Source: Entonaema liquescens (lineage: Eukaryota > Ascomycota > Sordariomycetes > Xylariales > Xylariaceae). From it: DNA of 64,000 bases. A program made the position numbers and the translations under genes. A model generated the notes under the pieces. The model had not been told where the DNA came from and did no database searches. It worked only from the letters and a program-made list of their open reading frames with translations. The DNA lies in the NCBI GenBank assembly GCA_902805475.1, contig CADCSX010000026.1:62001-126000 (forward strand), in the 5' to 3' direction. This document shows, in pieces, positions 43,849 through 54,835 of the stretch. Every line of letters starts with the position of its first letter. The stretch's first letter is position 1.

Positions 43849-44331
43849 ATGGCAGCACCTTCTTTATTATCGTCACTTCGGGCGCTGTCCCTTCGCGCGA
43901 CCCGGATACCAGCAGCTCGACAAGTTCTACGAGAACATCAGCCCACACGCAGCATTTCTCAAGCAGTTCTGGCTCCGAGCACTACGGCGAGACCCACGGC
44001 GGCGATAACGAACGCAACGAACGCAACAAAAGCGATACAGACAATCACGCAGCAGCAGACAAGGGGCATGAAGGTTCACAGTTCAGTCAAGAAGCGGTGC
44101 GAACACTGCAAGGTCAGTCATGAAGGAGCAAAATATTAAGCAAAATATTAAAACACGAGACTTGTTTCCTATAAGTCGCCATTATACGCTTTTAGACGAG
44201 TAGGTTTCGGTAAATACTTGCTAACATATAAGCTACGATAGGTCGTAAGAAGAAAGGCTGGCAAGCGACATCGTGGTTACCTCTACATTATCTGCAGCGC
44301 GAACCCAAGGCATAAGCAACGACAGGGTTAA
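43849..44331 (+). CDS. rtc6: Mitochondrial large ribosomal subunit protein bL36m
   Basis: Two exons (43849-44112, 44242-44331) give 117 residues. The last 44 are a canonical L36: MKVHSSVKKRCEHCK before the intron and VVRRKAGKRHRGYLYIICSA, NPRHKQRQG after it, with the Cys-Cys...Cys-His zinc-binding set. The 75 preceding residues are Arg/Ser/Ala-rich with no acidic residues near the start (MAAPSLLSSLRALSLRATRI), a mitochondrial presequence. The 129-nt intron splits the L36 domain and uses donor GTCAGT. Without it the frame ends after SHEGAKY. Yeast RTC6 is the homologue. Confidence 0.94.
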
Positions 44332-44504
44332 TAGAGTTGGCATAGACAGTCCTACAGACGGACAGAGAAAGGCAACAGCGACGAAAGAGCAATATTTCGG
44401 GGGTTTCTAAACTTTACGCCTATTATTGGTGCCCCGCGATGTGTACGATACATACACTCGGTAGATCAAGGACTATACTATTAGAAAGCCTATGTATTAT
44501 GATC

Positions 44505-44919
44505 TTACATGCCCCCAATATACCTCTCCATCCCCTCCCATTCCGTCTTGCCGGTCGATAAGAGATAGCGTATATGATTTATGTCCGTGACGTTGCGGTG
44601 TCGCTCGAACTCCCCACGCGCAAAGTTACGTGTTTCGTTGCGGGTTGTCGGATCATTAATTTGCCTCGTACCACGAATTATATTGCGATATAGGGATAGG
44701 GCACGGGAACGTAGGAGGAACTAGGCGGGCACTGAGGTTAGCTTCTAGATCTGAATAAAAACGTATAGCAATATACTGGGTAGAAATTAGGGAGAATAAG
44801 AATAGACGGACATGATCTAGACTCAAGGCTGTGCCCAACCGGCTCCTCGATGAGTCGGTCGCATAGCTTCGGGCGACAACGGCAGAGAGCAGAGTCGTTT
44901 TACCTTGAGTAAGGCGCAT
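44505..44919 (-). CDS. LYR-motif protein 2 (LYRM2-like)
   Basis: Two exons (44919-44812, 44720-44505) give 107 residues. The start MRLTQGKTTLLSAVVARSYA is a mitochondrial-type leader. The LYR family signature follows at the joint: SLDHFLLRSRALSLYRNIIR with L-Y-R, then IRGTRQINDPTTRNETRNFA and FERHRNVTDINHIRYLLSTG. LYR proteins work with the mitochondrial acyl carrier protein; LYRM2 has been linked to complex I. The intron (44811-44721) uses donor GTCCGT. It converges with bL36m (173 bases between stops) and diverges from the NatD gene. Confidence 0.92.
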
Positions 44920-45287
44920 GGGAGAGATGTTGCGACTGAGGGTGAAGAGTTAATACGAAATTCCATTGAATAAATCGTGAACTTTAGAGATTATTATGCA
45001 ATTAAGCTAAGTGCATCTCTAAGACCGAGGCCTCGGTAAAAGAGATAAGATATATTCTTTTATACTATAAACTTACATAAGCCCCTCTGTGACCCCCATA
45101 GGTTAATACCTTTAACCCCTAACACCTTCTACGCCGACACTCATACGTATGTAGCAATACTATTTTCTAATCATGTGAAAGGGAAGTGCTATACGAATAC
45201 TAAATATTCACCCACTATACGCATAATGATAACGCAGCTTATACACCATTGCAACTTTCATCGATTGTACGAGCGTTTGAGACTAGG
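44920..45287. other. Divergent promoter region between LYRM2 and NatD
   Basis: 368 bases shared by the two divergent genes. AT-rich, no other feature seen. Confidence 0.5.
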
Positions 45288-46065
45288 ATGAAGGGCCTGG
45301 AGCAGAATGCTAAGCGCAGACGTGCTGCTACGAACCCTATCGAAAGAACAAACCGGAAGGATGATGAAAGCTTTATAAAGGAACATCTATGCCCTAAGTG
45401 AGGTCTCCTTCCAGGCTTTAATCCACAAGAAAATAGCCATTAACATAATACGCACATCAGCTCGTCTACGTGGACCGAGTGGACCAGCCCGAAGACCCAA
45501 GACAAGTTCTCGCTAAGCCTTACCAGCTCAGGTAGTTTGAGCGATGAGGACCTTGACGCGTGCTTCAAGCTAGTAGAAGAGACTAGCCGGGCTGATTACG
45601 AATCTTCATCAGTCGGATGGAAGCCAGGTAAAAAGATTGCCGAAATGAAATCCCCCGAGTTAAAGTATATCTTGGTGAAGGACATCGTAGGAAGTGTCCG
45701 TGGTTTTACATCTCTGATGCCGACATACGAAGAAGGAGAAGCCGTGGTATACTGTTATGAGATTCATCTCAAACCAGAGCTACAAGGGTATGGTAGCAAC
45801 CAATCTGTGTTACGCACTACGCCAACAGCTTACATCCTATAGGACTGGCCTTGGCAGGACGCTCATGGGATTTCTCGAGAGCGTTGCAGTCAACACTCCC
45901 CCTATCGAAAAAGTCATGCTCACTTGCTTCTTGAGCAATCAGAAAGCCTTTGCCTTCTATAAGAAGTTGGGTTTCGAGAAAGACGATATATCGCCAGAGC
46001 CACGGAAACTACGGTTTGGCAAGGAATTCATTCCAGACTACGTTATCATGAGTAAAGTTGTGTAG
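45288..46065 (+). CDS. nat4: Histone-specific N-alpha-acetyltransferase NatD (NAA40/NAT4)
   Basis: Three exons (45288-45397, 45461-45787, 45843-46065) give 219 residues. NatD acetylates the N-terminal serine of histones H4 and H2A. Seen: basic N-terminal helix (KGLEQNAKRRRAATNPIERT), SSTWTEWTSPKTQDKFSLSL, the lid/acceptor region CFKLVEETSRADYESSSVGW, GFTSLMPTYEEGEAVVYCYE, the acetyl-CoA loop GTGLGRTLM built exactly across exons 2-3, and KVMLTCFLSNQKAFAFYKKL with the GNAT beta-bulge region, ending in IPDYVIMSK. Splicing of the 55-nt second intron is required to make the CoA-binding loop. Confidence 0.94.
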
Positions 46066-47085
46066 AAGGAGTTGTCTAACAGGACACAGATAACAGGGGA
46101 ATATCATTAGTGTAGGGCCACACCCTTAGCAACATTCGAGGCTAATCCGTATCTTAGGTAGTTGTTGGTCGCCTTATGATACCATATAGGTCCTTTGGGA
46201 TTACGGCTTATTCCAAACGTACGTCCCTGAGCGTCTAATGAATTAACTTATCCCACTAACAATACACAGAAAATAAAGTAACCACCAAGTTCCCGATCAA
46301 CCGTTACATGTGATAAGTAAAGTGATATCATGTTCGTATACGAATACGACATCCCATATACACTTTTTAAACATGGGAAATATCCGAAAAGAAAAGTCGA
46401 ATATATTGCTTATTAAAATCCATTTTTAATTGGTAACGATCTTACAACAAGATACTACACCCCGCTTCCTTCACGTTTACATCATAATGAGCCGCATTAC
46501 GGGTGAGGGGATCAAATGGACCAATAGCAATGCCGAATTCGCCGGAGCATTTTATTCGCGCCAGACGCTAACCAGCAAGGAAAAGGAATAGTCTAACTGG
46601 ATATCAAGAATTACGAATGCTACCATCTCGGCATAAAATCTAAGCACTATCTACGCATCTAGTAAAGATGGGAAGATGGTATGGTAGGACGTCTCCATCT
46701 TGAAGAAGGGAAGCAAGGATGAGGTTTTACGCTACGACTATTAACCCAGGTAGCAGACACCATCCCAGCTGTCTTAGTTGCTCCTAATCCAGGCACACTT
46801 TAGCACGGTAGCATATCAGGTTACACTTCTGCAGCCATGGCGTCATCGTTTGTCGTCTACTGTATATCATATGTTGAGGAAATCGAGATGTCACCCTTAG
46901 TACTTGAACTCGACTTGTCCTTCTTCTCACGATTCATGTCTTGCCTGTCTCCTTCTTAGCTTCCGCACACGTCAAACTCCAACTTAACCTGTGTGACGTT
47001 GACGTTCCCGGCGACGCGGTTCCATCCTAGTGTAAGCCATTAAGCTCTAGGAGCTACCTAATTAGAAGCAAAATCCGTACCCATC
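46066..47085. other. Intergenic region with possible ORF relic
   Basis: 1.02 kb without an intact gene. See the possible relic at 46487-46744. The last 200 bases are C/T-rich, likely the promoter of the next gene. Confidence 0.45.
46487..46744 (+). pseudogene. Possible decayed coding frame (86 codons, three stops)
   Basis: From ATG at 46487 one frame reads MSRITGEGIKWTNSNAEFAG and on through WISRITNATISA and GKMVW, then DVSILKKGSKDEVLRYDY, broken by TAG, TAA and TAG. Each stop is one C-to-T change from a Gln codon. No family recognised. It may be chance; composition and even hydrophilic reading are the only support. Confidence 0.25.
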
Positions 47086-47645
47086 ATGGCCCCCTTTTAC
47101 CAGTGCCGGCCAAAGATGGCTCCTCCATCAGCCATGTCCTAGCCCGTGAACTCGAACACATCAGCCCGACAAGGACCATCCCAGAAGCTGTCTCTAAGAT
47201 CCTCGCCGCACGTCAAAGCACCACAACAGTCGTTGCGCAGAGCGACGGCGAGTCGTCACAAACCCTCTCGGGCGGAGCCATTGCTGGTATTGTCATCGGC
47301 TCCGTCGCCGGATTTCTCATCTTGCTTTGGATCATCCGCTCATGCGTCAACTATCGGAACCCGGGGGCATGGGGCACAACGTTTGAGCCGGATAACGAGA
47401 AGCCGCCGTCTTCGCACTATCATAGCTCCACACGGTATCCCCGAGAAACGCACGGCCATCGGTCGCGCTCCCGCCATTCTCATCGTAGCTCACGCCGTCC
47501 GTCCGTTGTGAGCGTGACTAGGCCCGTTTACGTTGAGCAATCGAGGGGTAGGAGCCCGAGGGCACCGCCCGCAGCGTATTATTCCGACGGGAGGGATTAC
47601 CGGAGATCGAGTGACGGTCGGAGACATTCGCGAAGTTATTATTAA
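47086..47645 (+). CDS. Single-pass membrane protein with Ser/Arg-rich tail, frame broken near the start
   Basis: The body (from 47097) has a Ser/Thr-rich segment, a single membrane helix (GGAIAGIVIGSVAGFLILLWII) and a cytoplasmic tail rich in Arg, Ser, His and Tyr (RGRSPRAPPAAYYSDGRDYR, ending RRHSRSYY). Many fungal proteins share this GGAIAGIVIG plan with a disordered basic tail; function unknown. The only nearby ATG (47086) is in another frame: MAPF then a shift into LPVPAKDGSSISHVLARELE. One more T in the four-T run at 47095-47098 would give a continuous 186-residue protein starting MAPFLPVPAKDGSS. I read this as a one-base loss. There are no introns. Confidence 0.72.
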
Positions 47646-47979
47646 GCTACTAAACAAGGGATTGTGTGCGGTCGTACCACGCTTTGGGGATAGATGGTTC
47701 ATGAAAGATGACTATTATACGGCTTATTAGGTTGATGACAAAACGAGTCAGTAGCTGGAATATTCGTTGGCAATACAATGGTGGATATCATGTACTATTT
47801 TACGAACGTCTTATGAATGTTACGATATGTATGTTATATAAGTATATGAACAATCAAATAATAAAACGTAATTCATAAAGCAGTGTAGGTCTTTAATGTG
47901 ATGACCTAGTCACCCAGCATTAGTATTATTGTCAGTTCATAAGGAGTAAAACAAAAGGATACCAAGCCCAGATAGTAGT
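47646..47979. other. Intergenic region between convergent genes
   Basis: 334 bases of AT-rich DNA between stop codons. Nothing else seen. Confidence 0.5.
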
Positions 47980-49076
47980 TCAAGAAGGTGTAGGTATTTC
48001 CCCCGAAGCCGTCACTTTCTCTTTCAGCGCCTGATATTCACCGTCATCCCACGACTTCAGAATCTCGTATCGAGGCGTCCATGCCTCCCAGTTTCCACGC
48101 GGCTTTTCCACAAACGGCAAATATACCGGAACCTTGAGCACAAATCTCTCCAATCCCCGAAACTGCCCCAGCACATCATCCCCCGTCAACCAACTCCAAA
48201 GCTTCCCCGCGTTCTTCGGGTGACCCCACGACACCGCGACCTCGACATCCAGCTGTTGTAAGTGCGACAGCGAGCTCCGTAGTAGCTTCATCGTCTCCCT
48301 GACGCTCTTCTTCTGCTGCGAGGAATTCCAATCAGACGACGAAATGAGCAGCGCGACATGGGCATAGCGCACCCGCGCCATTCCCTCGGGGCTCGCGTTC
48401 CGGCAAAGTACCGCGCCATCTCGACGCCAAACAACGAGATCGTATTCTCCGCGTACAGCAGATCCAGCGCTTCGGCATACATGGCGCGGCTTACGCACAA
48501 CAAGTTCTTGAGACACACCGTTTCTTCGTGCCGGTACCGTGTCATCTCCAACCAGTGCGTCTCCCCGCAGATCAGCCGCGTCAAGCACCCGTACCTCACA
48601 CACCCCGACCGAGGCGGCCCGACGACCTGGCGCACCGGCGAGCCGTCCAGAGCGATGGTCAAGCGTAGCGCCTCGCTCGGCTCGTCGTCGTCGGACCGGA
48701 TGCCTTGCGTGGGAGCCCATGACGAGGGACGCGGGCCGCACATAGAGTACCTCAGGCGCACCTGGAGAATAGCCGGCCCGCAGGTGGCTAGGCGGTAGAT
48801 GATGAGGCGGATCTCGAGGGGTAAGTGCAGGAAGGAGGTCTTGGAGTTGGTGGGGGGTTCGGAGGGAACGACGGCAGCTAACGGCTTCGATTTCGGCCGC
48901 TTGCGAGTCCGGGCTCGATAGCTCTGCCGCTTTGTGTGCACAACGTCAAGGGTCTTTCCCACGGCGCGTAGGGTGTATTGCACGCCGAAGTAGACTACTG
49001 CGCAGGGCAAGACGCAGGGCAGGACGCATGTCATAAAGAGTATGTCGCTCTTGGTCATCGTGGTTCTTGGCCGCAC
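47980..49076 (-). CDS. DUF7730-like protein with N-terminal membrane segment, frame broken once
   Basis: Two overlapping minus frames form one protein. The first (49076 to about 48402) has a hydrophobic N-terminal segment (ILFMTCVLPCVLPCAVVYFG), a basic stretch (KRQSYRARTRKRPKSK), then FLHLPLEIRLIIYRLA and CVSRAMYAEALDLLYAENTI, the hallmark of a large fungal F-box-like domain family (DUF7730). The second continues NASPEGMARVRYAHVALLIS to EKVTASGEIPTPS. They meet at TTTGCCGGAACG (48399-48407): one extra base in the CCGG restores a 365-residue protein. Function is unknown. ATG at 49058 (MTKSDILFM) is an alternative start. No intron signals fit the break, so a single-base loss is the simplest explanation. 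Confidence 0.75.
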
Positions 49077-49632
49077 GGTGGCTGTGCGATTGGTTGGAGA
49101 CCTTTTTCTTATATAACTTGGATGAGGCAGAATATAATAAAATCATCAAACATATAAGTGAGAAAACATATAAGTGAGAAAGCTATTCCTAAGCTAAAAT
49201 ATATAAATATATAGATATAAATATATTAGAAGATGATAAGTCGATGCTCGGAAGTTTAAAGTAGCAGGTTCCTGTTCTGCAACATGTGCTTGACATCAAC
49301 GTGCGACAGGGTTCATGATCCCCCGCCATCTAGGACCTCTCAGGACACATTCAGGACTTGCTTCTGGAGTTGCAGGTGTAACCGATCTCGCGTTACAGAA
49401 AAGTATAGTTACCTACGTATATATTCACTCGTTTGCTATATAGTATAATTATCAACCTTGGAAGATATCTAATATGATTTGACCACCCAAGATTGGTCGA
49501 GATAAATACTTCTTTCTCCTGACATTTAGAAGTATAAAAGAGGCAATCTATAATGTCCATCCTGCTTCTAACCGCGCCTCACTTACTAGTACGTGGAGAG
49601 TAACCGATCGCTACAAACCATACTTGAATAGC
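49077..49632. other. Intergenic region
   Basis: 556 bases, very AT-rich around 49.1-49.25 kb, no coding signal. Confidence 0.5.
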
Positions 49633-50865
49633 CTATTTCGCCTTTGCACGTTGATTCTTCACCCAAAGGAAACGTGAAAATCCATCAGCGCTCCCAGTTC
49701 CCTTGCCCCCAACTTCCAAGTCGGCCGACATCATGCTTTTATAGGCGTCAAGACGGAATTCAGCTAGGAACAAGTAACCGCTGCGAACATTTTTGGTAGG
49801 ACTAGCATGGCCCTTACCGTCGGTTCTACCATCCACAGTTCCGGCATAATTATTCTTTCCCAATGTCATGACATCAACAAACATGTTGGCGAATGGCTTC
49901 ATCTGGTCAGCCGTGATGCCATAGTGGCCGTCAATGTAAGTACGGTAAAACCCGGCAACGTCAAGTGCTCCGTGATTCGAGTCCTCGCCGCCCATTTTCG
50001 GTACGGTATAGCCCCAGTCGTATACGGTGCTGCCTTTCTTGCTCTTCTTCGTTTGCACACCACCCCCGTAGAAGAACCAATCTATGCTGGCGGTAAGGAT
50101 CGAATCGTACTTCTCGAGTAGCTTAGGGCTGTCTTTAAGAATCCTGTGTGCACTGCATAGGTTCATAAACGCATAGTTGAACATCATCTGCTGATTCCAC
50201 GGGACTGGTTTCCCGCCCATATAAGGCGAGTCCTTGGCAAAGTACATCCTGTTTTTATTCGACAGGTCAAGTAAACGTTTCAAGATATGGTTGCTCATGG
50301 AGAAGTCTGCCTGCTTGAGATAGGTCTTGGCCCGGTCCAAATAGGTAGCTCCATACTTATGAGGGTCGCCGATAGTTACCTTCTGGTTATGAAGCTTGTC
50401 CGTCTTTAATATGAGATGAGCACAGCTGGCTAAGTGTCCAACCGGGTCGCCTTCCCCTCCGCCGGTTTGGATTGGCTTCTTGGTAACGTCGTTCGGCCAT
50501 GCAGGATCGACGCCGCCAGTCCAAAGCTTATGTTGGCCTACTGGAGCCTTCGCCAGGTCATTTCTCTCCGACAAAACAGCGTCACAGAAGCGAAGCATCT
50601 GGTCTAGAGTTTCTTGTTGTTCGGCTATCTCGTAGACAAGACCCATTGCCTTTGTCTGTTCTCCGCTATGGCCCTGTACCCATTGGTTCCCCTTATTGTC
50701 GGTAGCAGGCTTCAGGGTAGCGACGTAGTCGTTGAATGATTTGAGCTCTTCTTTGGTGACGGGACCATCGAAGCTGCTGACCTTCATTTGGGCATTGGTT
50801 CCCACAAAAAGCAAGCCCCCTAAAAACGCCCCGAGGGCATAAGTACTGAAAGACCCTCGCATCAT
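49633..50865 (-). CDS. Secreted protein with probable alpha/alpha-barrel fold
   Basis: A single exon of 410 residues. The N terminus (MMRGSFSTYALGAFLGGLLF) is a signal peptide ending near NAQ. The mature part is mostly helical with repeated aromatic helices (AMGLVYEIAEQQETLDQML, WNQQMMFNYAFMNLCSAHRI, DSILTASIDWFFYGGG) and conserved-looking polar turns (WTGGVDPAWPND, DWGYTVPKMGGEDSNHGALD). This suggests an alpha/alpha toroid like those of polysaccharide lyases and six-hairpin glycosidases. I do not recognise the exact family; a lyase or glycosidase role is an inference. The His in SNHGALD and nearby Tyr could be catalytic. No membrane anchor after the signal. Confidence 0.85.
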   Translation of the reverse strand: MMRGSFSTYALGAFLGGLLFVGTNAQMKVSSFDGPVTKEELKSFNDYVATLKPATDNKGNQWVQGHSGEQTKAMGLVYEIAEQQETLDQMLRFCDAVLSERNDLAKAPVGQHKLWTGGVDPAWPNDVTKKPIQTGGGEGDPVGHLASCAHLILKTDKLHNQKVTIGDPHKYGATYLDRAKTYLKQADFSMSNHILKRLLDLSNKNRMYFAKDSPYMGGKPVPWNQQMMFNYAFMNLCSAHRILKDSPKLLEKYDSILTASIDWFFYGGGVQTKKSKKGSTVYDWGYTVPKMGGEDSNHGALDVAGFYRTYIDGHYGITADQMKPFANMFVDVMTLGKNNYAGTVDGRTDGKGHASPTKNVRSGYLFLAEFRLDAYKSMMSADLEVGGKGTGSADGFSRFLWVKNQRAKAK

Positions 50866-51895
50866 AGAAGTTGAGGGGGTAAGAGATGGAACTATAATAT
50901 TAAAGATTTTTGACCAGAGTGAGGAAAATGCTTCTCAGTCCTTCAGAGATGGTTTCCTAGTGCTCGTAGAAGCTATGCAGCTAGAATGAAGTATTTGGAT
51001 TCAGACGAGAAGGCAGGCAATTATATATAATCGAGCCTTGAAATCTTAGATCTAGATTTGGACATACCGACCCCTTTACCTTTCCGCCCCCAGGATATAA
51101 ACCTCAGCTGGCCTCAAGGATGGGCTCGATAATGTCCTGGCCGCTCACGTCATGTCGATATGTCAATATTTCTGCTGTAGTCATAATTTCCGTATAGAGT
51201 TCCAAAGAACGCTCCTAGAATAATCAAGACGTAGGATTGTAAGTGATAGTTTACCATTTTCCCACAACGTATCGAAATCTCTTTATATATACTCGCAACA
51301 TGAATCCTACAGTCGTTCAGCTTGGGTTGTAGGATTTATTTCTTGTTAAAATAATTTATTGGCATGTCGCTGGATATCTCCCTTTTTGTATAAACCGGTC
51401 AGACAGGTAGATATAATAGTTTGGTTTATATATTACATAATTTCGTAATATTGAAGCTAGAGGGGAGAAATAATGAAATAATACCTAGTTGATCTCGACT
51501 TATGTAGGTGTAGTTACACTAGATTATGTACCTAAGGTACCCCTCACAGTGTGACTTTTACACTTTCTAGCATTACATGCTTGGAAGGCTCCTGCTCTAC
51601 CCCTGTTGTCTTAACTCGCTCCAAGTACCTGCCTCCTTTGAACTTGTTACGCTTGGAAACGCCGTCTTAAAATAGAACTAGTAAGACGCAGCTACTACTA
51701 CTTACATTTAATGTCAGATATATCACACGTGACAGCGAGCTTCTTTCGCGTTTCGACACGCTTTTAGCCTCACGCTTCTTACATCGTATCGTCTTCACCC
51801 CACTGCTTTCTATCTGCAAAACATAAAATACATGCAACTACCTCAACTTTATTGCGCGGGCCCGCTGAAACCCGCTGCCCGGCGTTAAGTCGACC
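50866..51895. other. Divergent intergenic region upstream of the secreted protein and NBS1
   Basis: 1.03 kb without a gene. A TATATATA-type word at 51021-51030 lies about 155 bases before the minus-strand start. AGGTACCC/CCTAGTT words occur near 51480-51545. Confidence 0.5.
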
Positions 51896-54536
51896 ATGTG
51901 GCTTCTGGAGAATGAGGGCGAAGCTCTCGGTGGTAAGATACATTCAATCCACGCTTTGCTTTCAAACGCTAACAAAACCACTCCTTTTCAGGTAAGCGGC
52001 TTTGGCTACGACCAGGAAAACGATATCTATTTGGTCGAACTGTCGCAGAACGTATGCGCCCACTTTTCTACCTCTATATTTACACTTAGAACGCCGGTAG
52101 CTGATGCGAAGTTAGCTGGACAGCTTGCCATCAAGGGAGAAGGAGCGGAAAGAGTATCGCGAAAGCATGTCACCATACAAGTTGACGAAGTAAAAGACGG
52201 AGACGGGGTATGTAGCCCCAATATGCGTCAGTAGTCTTACATTTGATTGCTAAGAAGCTTGCTATTAGGAAAATATATCGAGTCGTTCGCGCATCACAGT
52301 GGAAGACCTAGGCTCAAAGGGTGGAACGCGAATCAACGATGAAAAGATTAAAGGCGAAAAGAGAGTTCTCTCTCAAGATATTAATACCCTCCAGATGGGC
52401 ACGTTCCCGCCTAAATTCCTGTGTGTTCCCCTGCTGATGTATACCCATATAACATACGCGCAAAATAGCTAACCATAAATACCCGTCTTAGCATTACCTG
52501 GTTTCCCGTAGTCCTCAGCTTCTCCTTCACTGCTAACCAACTCCGCGCGGACCCTTTATCTAAGCTTCGAGAAGACCTCGAACAACTTGATGTCAAGTTT
52601 CTTGCTCACTATGACGTCCAGTCGACAACTCATGTCGTATCGAAAAAGAGGAATGTACCAAAGGGCTTACAAGCCCTGGTAAATGGACGATACCTCGTTA
52701 CTGAGGGATTCTATAACGCTATAGTAACTGCTGCGACGCCTGGGAATGATAGCGATAGTACGGCAGCGAGCGCGTTAGAAAGCGACTTCAACGCAAACTG
52801 GCCCGACGCCATGCAATTTGTCCCACCGCCGGGAGACGAAGCAGTACCAAGACCCATCGAGGCTTTTACTCCCAATCCTGACCGTGCTGAGATATTCTAT
52901 GGCTATACTTTTGTATTTTACAACAGGAAGCAATACGATAACCTTCTAGAACCTATAACAAACGGCAGGGGCAAGGCGCTACTAAACGAAGTAATCGAAG
53001 GGGAAACGCAAATTGACGACTTTATTAGGTATGTCAAAGGAGTAGCAGGAGAGAAGGGAATGGGAGAATTCGAAGATGGGAGCGAGGGCAAAGGCGTTGT
53101 CGTCGTCAGATGGATACCCAGCCCCCTCAGAATGCCGATTGGTTCGCCGATTTCTATAGATCAGTCTCACTAAGACTGGATCATCGACTTATTGATCAGA
53201 AGGATTTCCTTGATGCGATCCTTAATAATGATGCTAGTGTTCTACGGCGGCCTCTCGAGGCCGAAGCAGAGCCGCAAGGCTCACAAGCTGGACCGCAACC
53301 TTCGGATGGACAAGTAATGGATGTAGATAGAGATGAACCACCAGCCCAATCGCATAAGCCACCCCCTCGAAGACGGGCGAGAGGTGCTGTTAAAAGCCGT
53401 TTCAAAGGCTTCGGTGTGGATTTAGAAGATGATGATATCCCAGAAGCTATTCCTACTACCTCAACACCCACGCTAGGAGTCGTGGAGGCGTCACAGGAAG
53501 GTCTTTTTGTATCACAGGACGTTGCGTCAGAAGAGCCGGAAGAAACTATCCGCTCAAGCCGAAAACGCCGCACCCCGTCACTATTAGAGCACCAGGACAC
53601 GATGGACAATTTCGCGCCAACGGCTGCTCAGGTAAAGCGCCGGCGCATTGCTGCGGGGGAAGATCCTGCTCCTCGCAAGCCGACGCCGGAAACGCCGGTG
53701 ATAGAATCACAGAAACCCAAGGCCAAGGTCCCAAAAATCAAGAAAGAGATAGACATTCTCGACGTGGCGCGACAACATAGAGAGGAGGCCGAAGCTCGCG
53801 CAAAAGCTGAGAGGGAAGAACTCGCCACGGCACCAGAGGGCCTTGACCTAGCAGAGATCCGGCACCTACATATTGAAGAGCCCATGGAATTGCGACAAGT
53901 GCCGCCCATACGCAGCCGGGATCAGGACATCGCTGACGGCCGCTGGGATCCCGCATGGAACGGGCGGAAGAATTTCAAGAAGTTCCATCGACAAGGTGTT
54001 CCCCAAGGACGCGCACCACAGAGGATTATCGTATCACTCGAAGAAGTCAAGTCCAAAGGTTTTGGTATTGGCGATGACTACTGGCTTGAAGACGAAAGTC
54101 AGCAGCGGAGACAGAAGAAGCAAAGCCAGACACATAGCCGGAGTCAAAGCATGGGGACAGAGAGGATCGTCAAGTTAATAATACACCGGCGCAGAAAGCT
54201 AAAACCCAAAGGCAAAAGCTACCAGCAGACATCCTCCCCCCAGTAGACAGTAGCGAAGAAGAGGATCATGATATGGACGACGAAAGTGAGGATGTTGTTA
54301 TAGCTCCTCCGTCAAGGACGCGGGCAAGCAGGGTATCACAGCGGACCTCGCAGTCACAATCAACTAGATCAACCCCCCAGAGCACAGCTTCGAAGACACA
54401 GTTATCGAGAACATCCAAGCGCGCAGCACCACCTCCCGCTAAAGAGCAACCAGCAAAAAGGTCTCGAATGGGACTCGTTGCTGCTAGCGATGATGAGAGT
54501 GATGACGGGTTACGATTCAGGTTTGGAAAGAGATGA
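51896..54536 (+). CDS. nbs1: NBS1/nibrin homologue (MRN complex), frame broken twice
   Basis: Exons 51896-51932, 51992-52051, 52101-52207, 52269-52420 and 52492-54536 encode the NBS1 subunit of the MRE11-RAD50-NBS1 DNA-break sensor. Seen: FHA domain (MWLLENEGEALGG, KRLWLRPGKRYLFGRTVAE, ERVSRKHVTIQVDEV, VEDLGSKGGTRIND), tandem BRCT region (VKFLAHYDVQSTTHVVSKK, ALVNGRYLVTEGFY), SLRLDHRLIDQKDFLDAIL, a long disordered region, and a C terminus GLRFRFGKR resembling the fungal MRE11/ATM-binding tail. Exon 3 uses the second acceptor (CGGTAG) to give AEPDAKL. Exon 5 breaks twice: in CCCCC at 53122-53126 and GGGG at 54153-54156. One added base at each gives exactly 801 codons (800 residues). Confidence 0.85.
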
Positions 54537-54835
54537 AGGGATTCGGAAGCTATTAAGTGCTATTTGTCTTCTTCTAGACGGCATTGTATCTATAAAGGGG
54601 GTATCTCGCTTATATACCTAATTTTACCGTATGCTAAGTATAATATACCGGAGCCATCCGACCTGAACCAACCCGACTTGATGCGAAATGCTGTTACCCA
54701 AATGTCCACTATTCTAATAAATATACAACCGACGCTATGCGATACAGTTCTCTTCTATTCTGCCTGCCACCATTTACAAAGGCAGTCCGTGATCCTAGCC
54801 AATATATAGGTACCTAACATGATAGATGTAGGCGC

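Noticed and set aside
47980..48741. A separate 253-residue protein on the minus strand
   Set aside because: Its first 115 residues are an Arg/Val-rich shadow of the overlapping frame; only the C-terminal part is coding, as the continuation of the DUF7730-like protein.
52091..52100. Earlier acceptor (TTAG at about 52088) for NBS1 exon 3
   Set aside because: It breaks the frame; the later CGGTAG acceptor gives AEPDAKLAGQLAI, which matches the FHA domain.
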